64,000 nucleotides of DNA from NCBI RefSeq assembly GCF_000981805.1, contig NZ_CP011132.1, positions 2,232,001-2,296,000 of the forward strand, given 5' to 3'. The notes below the pieces were generated by a model. That model saw only the letters and a list, made by a program, of their open reading frames with translations. It did not search any database and had not been told where the DNA came from. Shown one piece after another: positions 62,333 to 64,000 of this stretch. The first letter of the stretch is position 1. The number at the start of each line of letters is the position of its first letter. A program made the translations under genes and the position numbers. The DNA comes from Citrobacter amalonaticus Y19 (lineage in GTDB: Bacteria; Pseudomonadota; Gammaproteobacteria; Enterobacterales; Enterobacteriaceae).

Positions 62333-64000
62333 CTACCATTTACCGACAACAACTCGCCCACCGCCAGACAGATTGACAGTAATTCCATTGCCGTTAATAA
62401 CGACCGTATTATTCACACCGTTAAATGCAAACTGGCCGCTGGTCGCATACAGTTTTCCATGGAATTCACAGTCGCCACTCTTATCAATATTCCAGCCACG
62501 TGTTCCGGCGAGAAAATTATTAGATCGGATATAGCTGGCAATTTTGGCGTTGGTAATACTGGCATCCTGAATAAGCGCATCGCGGATAAATACCTGCCCG
62601 TTATAGACAAAGAAAGCGGCGGTGTAATTTCCAGGATCACTACCAGAATAAATGCCGAACTGATCAGCAGCAAAAACCACTGTGGATTTATATGTGCTGC
62701 CCGATGGCTCAATGGACATGCCAAACCCGGTGTTATATTTCACACCGTTTCTGACAATCCCAAGGTTCAGTGTGTACGACGCTTTCGCAGTGCCATCGTT
62801 TTTCACTTCGGCTGTTAATTTCTGATTTACAGCCGCCATCAGTTCACCATCAGGCCCGATCTGCGCCTGTACATAATCAGCGAGTTCAGCGAATGCGCCA
62901 TCAAGATTTGCAACCGTGGTGGTCACCGTCATGACTTCGGCTTTCACTTCACCATACTGCTCAAACTGCCGCTGGACCGTGCCGTGATTGGCGAGGGCAT
63001 TTTCCATTATGCCTTCAAGGTTTGTATCAACCCCGCCTTTAACGTTCTGGAATGCTTCAGAATTCTGAACAGAATCATCAATGAGGTCGATCAGGCTTCC
63101 TGTATCCATTGAGCACAGAGCAGGAACTTCGATAAATGCAGAAGCGCCGAATGCGTTAATGGTCCTGATATACCAGTAATAGGTATGCCCGACCTGCAAC
63201 TGATTGCTGGTCCATGTGGTCCCCATCCCCTCTCTGCTGGCGTTGCCCTCAACGATCTCAGTTGAGGTTCCCGGAAGCTTCGTCTCACCTGATGTCCAGA
63301 AGTCGAACTGGGTGGAAACGTTAGTGATCGCAGCAAGACGGGGGATCATTGTCACTGCAAAGAACCCCTGCTCAATATCAACATGCGAGGGCGGCGGCGG
63401 CGCTTCAACACTGAACTCAAGATAAGCTTCAGGCGATTCAGCCCCCATCTGATTCACCGCTGAAACATGCGCCGTGTAGGTATTCCTTGGCAACCCAGTC
63501 AGACGAGTGAAAGACCCCGGCACCTGAGCAGAAAGCACCATCTGGCCATTTCGACGAATGACGACTTTGTTATAGACAACCTGCCCGATATTTTCCCAGG
63601 ACAGTATCCCCTGGACCACCTGGCCGATTTCTTCAACGGTGTACTTCATGTTCTGCGGCTGGGCAACACCACCGGACGGTAACTGAGTGAATGGAGGACG
63701 CTCAATAGGCTTACCGACAGCATCACCCCATACATCAGCCGTTTCCTGTTTCAGTGTCAGTTGCACGCCGTTCTGCACACCAAATTTCCAGTCCGTCACC
63801 CGCATCTCAACGTTCACGATGCCAATAGACGGGAAATTGACCTTCACATACATTCCGGGACGATATCGGTAGCCGCTGAGATTCAGCGTAACGTTCATCG
63901 TTCTGGCAATACGGGTACGCTTTAACTTCACATCAGCCAGGCGCTGCGCCTGAAACTCACTCGTCACAAATCGCAGTTTCATATCCTGCGAGATTTCGAC
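62333..64000 (-). CDS. Tail tip / host specificity protein J, C-terminal part (runs off the window)
   Basis: At least 555 codons, open to the window edge; the first Met at 63982 is internal. Fibronectin type III-like repeats (about 63100-63600) contain NGQMVLSAQVPGSFTRLTGLP and NTYTAHVSAVNQMGAESPEA. A central helical segment (GVDTNLEGIMENALANHG) and a C-terminal domain of the DUF1983 type (NGITVNLSGGGRVVVGKW end) follow. gpJ determines receptor choice in lambda-like phages. Confidence 0.85.
   Translation of the reverse strand, partial: VEISQDMKLRFVTSEFQAQRLADVKLKRTRIARTMNVTLNLSGYRYRPGMYVKVNFPSIGIVNVEMRVTDWKFGVQNGVQLTLKQETADVWGDAVGKPIERPPFTQLPSGGVAQPQNMKYTVEEIGQVVQGILSWENIGQVVYNKVVIRRNGQMVLSAQVPGSFTRLTGLPRNTYTAHVSAVNQMGAESPEAYLEFSVEAPPPPSHVDIEQGFFAVTMIPRLAAITNVSTQFDFWTSGETKLPGTSTEIVEGNASREGMGTTWTSNQLQVGHTYYWYIRTINAFGASAFIEVPALCSMDTGSLIDLIDDSVQNSEAFQNVKGGVDTNLEGIMENALANHGTVQRQFEQYGEVKAEVMTVTTTVANLDGAFAELADYVQAQIGPDGELMAAVNQKLTAEVKNDGTAKASYTLNLGIVRNGVKYNTGFGMSIEPSGSTYKSTVVFAADQFGIYSGSDPGNYTAAFFVYNGQVFIRDALIQDASITNAKIASYIRSNNFLAGTRGWNIDKSGDCEFHGKLYATSGQFAFNGVNNTVVINGNGITVNLSGGGRVVVGKW

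Noticed and set aside
1..64000. CRISPR arrays, rRNA or complete tRNA genes
   Set aside because: None seen on reading; only the 16-base tRNA-Asn tail is present.

Overview
The window looks like a chromosomal segment of a Citrobacter-type enterobacterium (inference). The backbone carries the full de novo cobalamin cluster (cbi/cob), a complete propanediol-utilisation (pdu) microcompartment operon, and ldtA, tmaR, yeeA, sbmC, dacD and sbcB in the enterobacterial order. The proteins are close to, but clearly diverged from, the Salmonella versions I know, and E. coli K-12 lacks most of these genes. A Citrobacter genome therefore fits best; the genus call is moderately secure.

Region 1 (1-17271) is the right part of a defence-rich genomic island. 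It ends in a 16-bp copy of the 3' end of a tRNA-Asn gene, the site used by asn-tRNA islands such as the Yersinia high-pathogenicity island. It holds, in order: a Gabija pair (gajA, gajB); an ArdC-family antirestriction protein on the minus strand; broken remnants of radC-like and higA-like genes; a tightly overlapping four-gene ABC-three-component (ABC-3C) type operon with two predicted nucleases, a small middle component and an SMC/Rad50-like ATPase; a ParB-like scrap; an intact IS3-family (IS407-like) element inserted in the stop codon of an orphan nuclease gene; decayed transposase fragments; and a large protein with PIN-like motifs.

Region 2 (17272-36377) is the cobalamin block, read leftward: cbiABCDETFGHJKLMNQOP-cobUST behind a cobalamin riboswitch, followed by ldtA. 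pocR, the propanediol-responsive activator, lies upstream.

Region 3 (36585-54700) holds pduF (leftward) and pduABCDEGHJKLMNOPQSTUVWX (rightward). Propanediol enters through PduF and activates PocR, which induces both clusters. Adenosylcobalamin made by cbi/cob is the cofactor of diol dehydratase PduCDE inside the microcompartment. The aldehyde is then handled by PduP, PduQ, PduL and PduW.

Region 4 (54735-58465) is backbone: tmaR, yeeA, sbmC with a LexA box, dacD, and the first 14 codons of sbcB. Region 5 (58466 to the end) is the tail-gene end of a lambdoid prophage inserted in sbcB. It has a DinI-like gene with a LexA-like site, a truncated tyrosine recombinase, tail-fibre remnants, tail proteins, and the C-terminal part of a J-like tail-tip protein that runs off the window.
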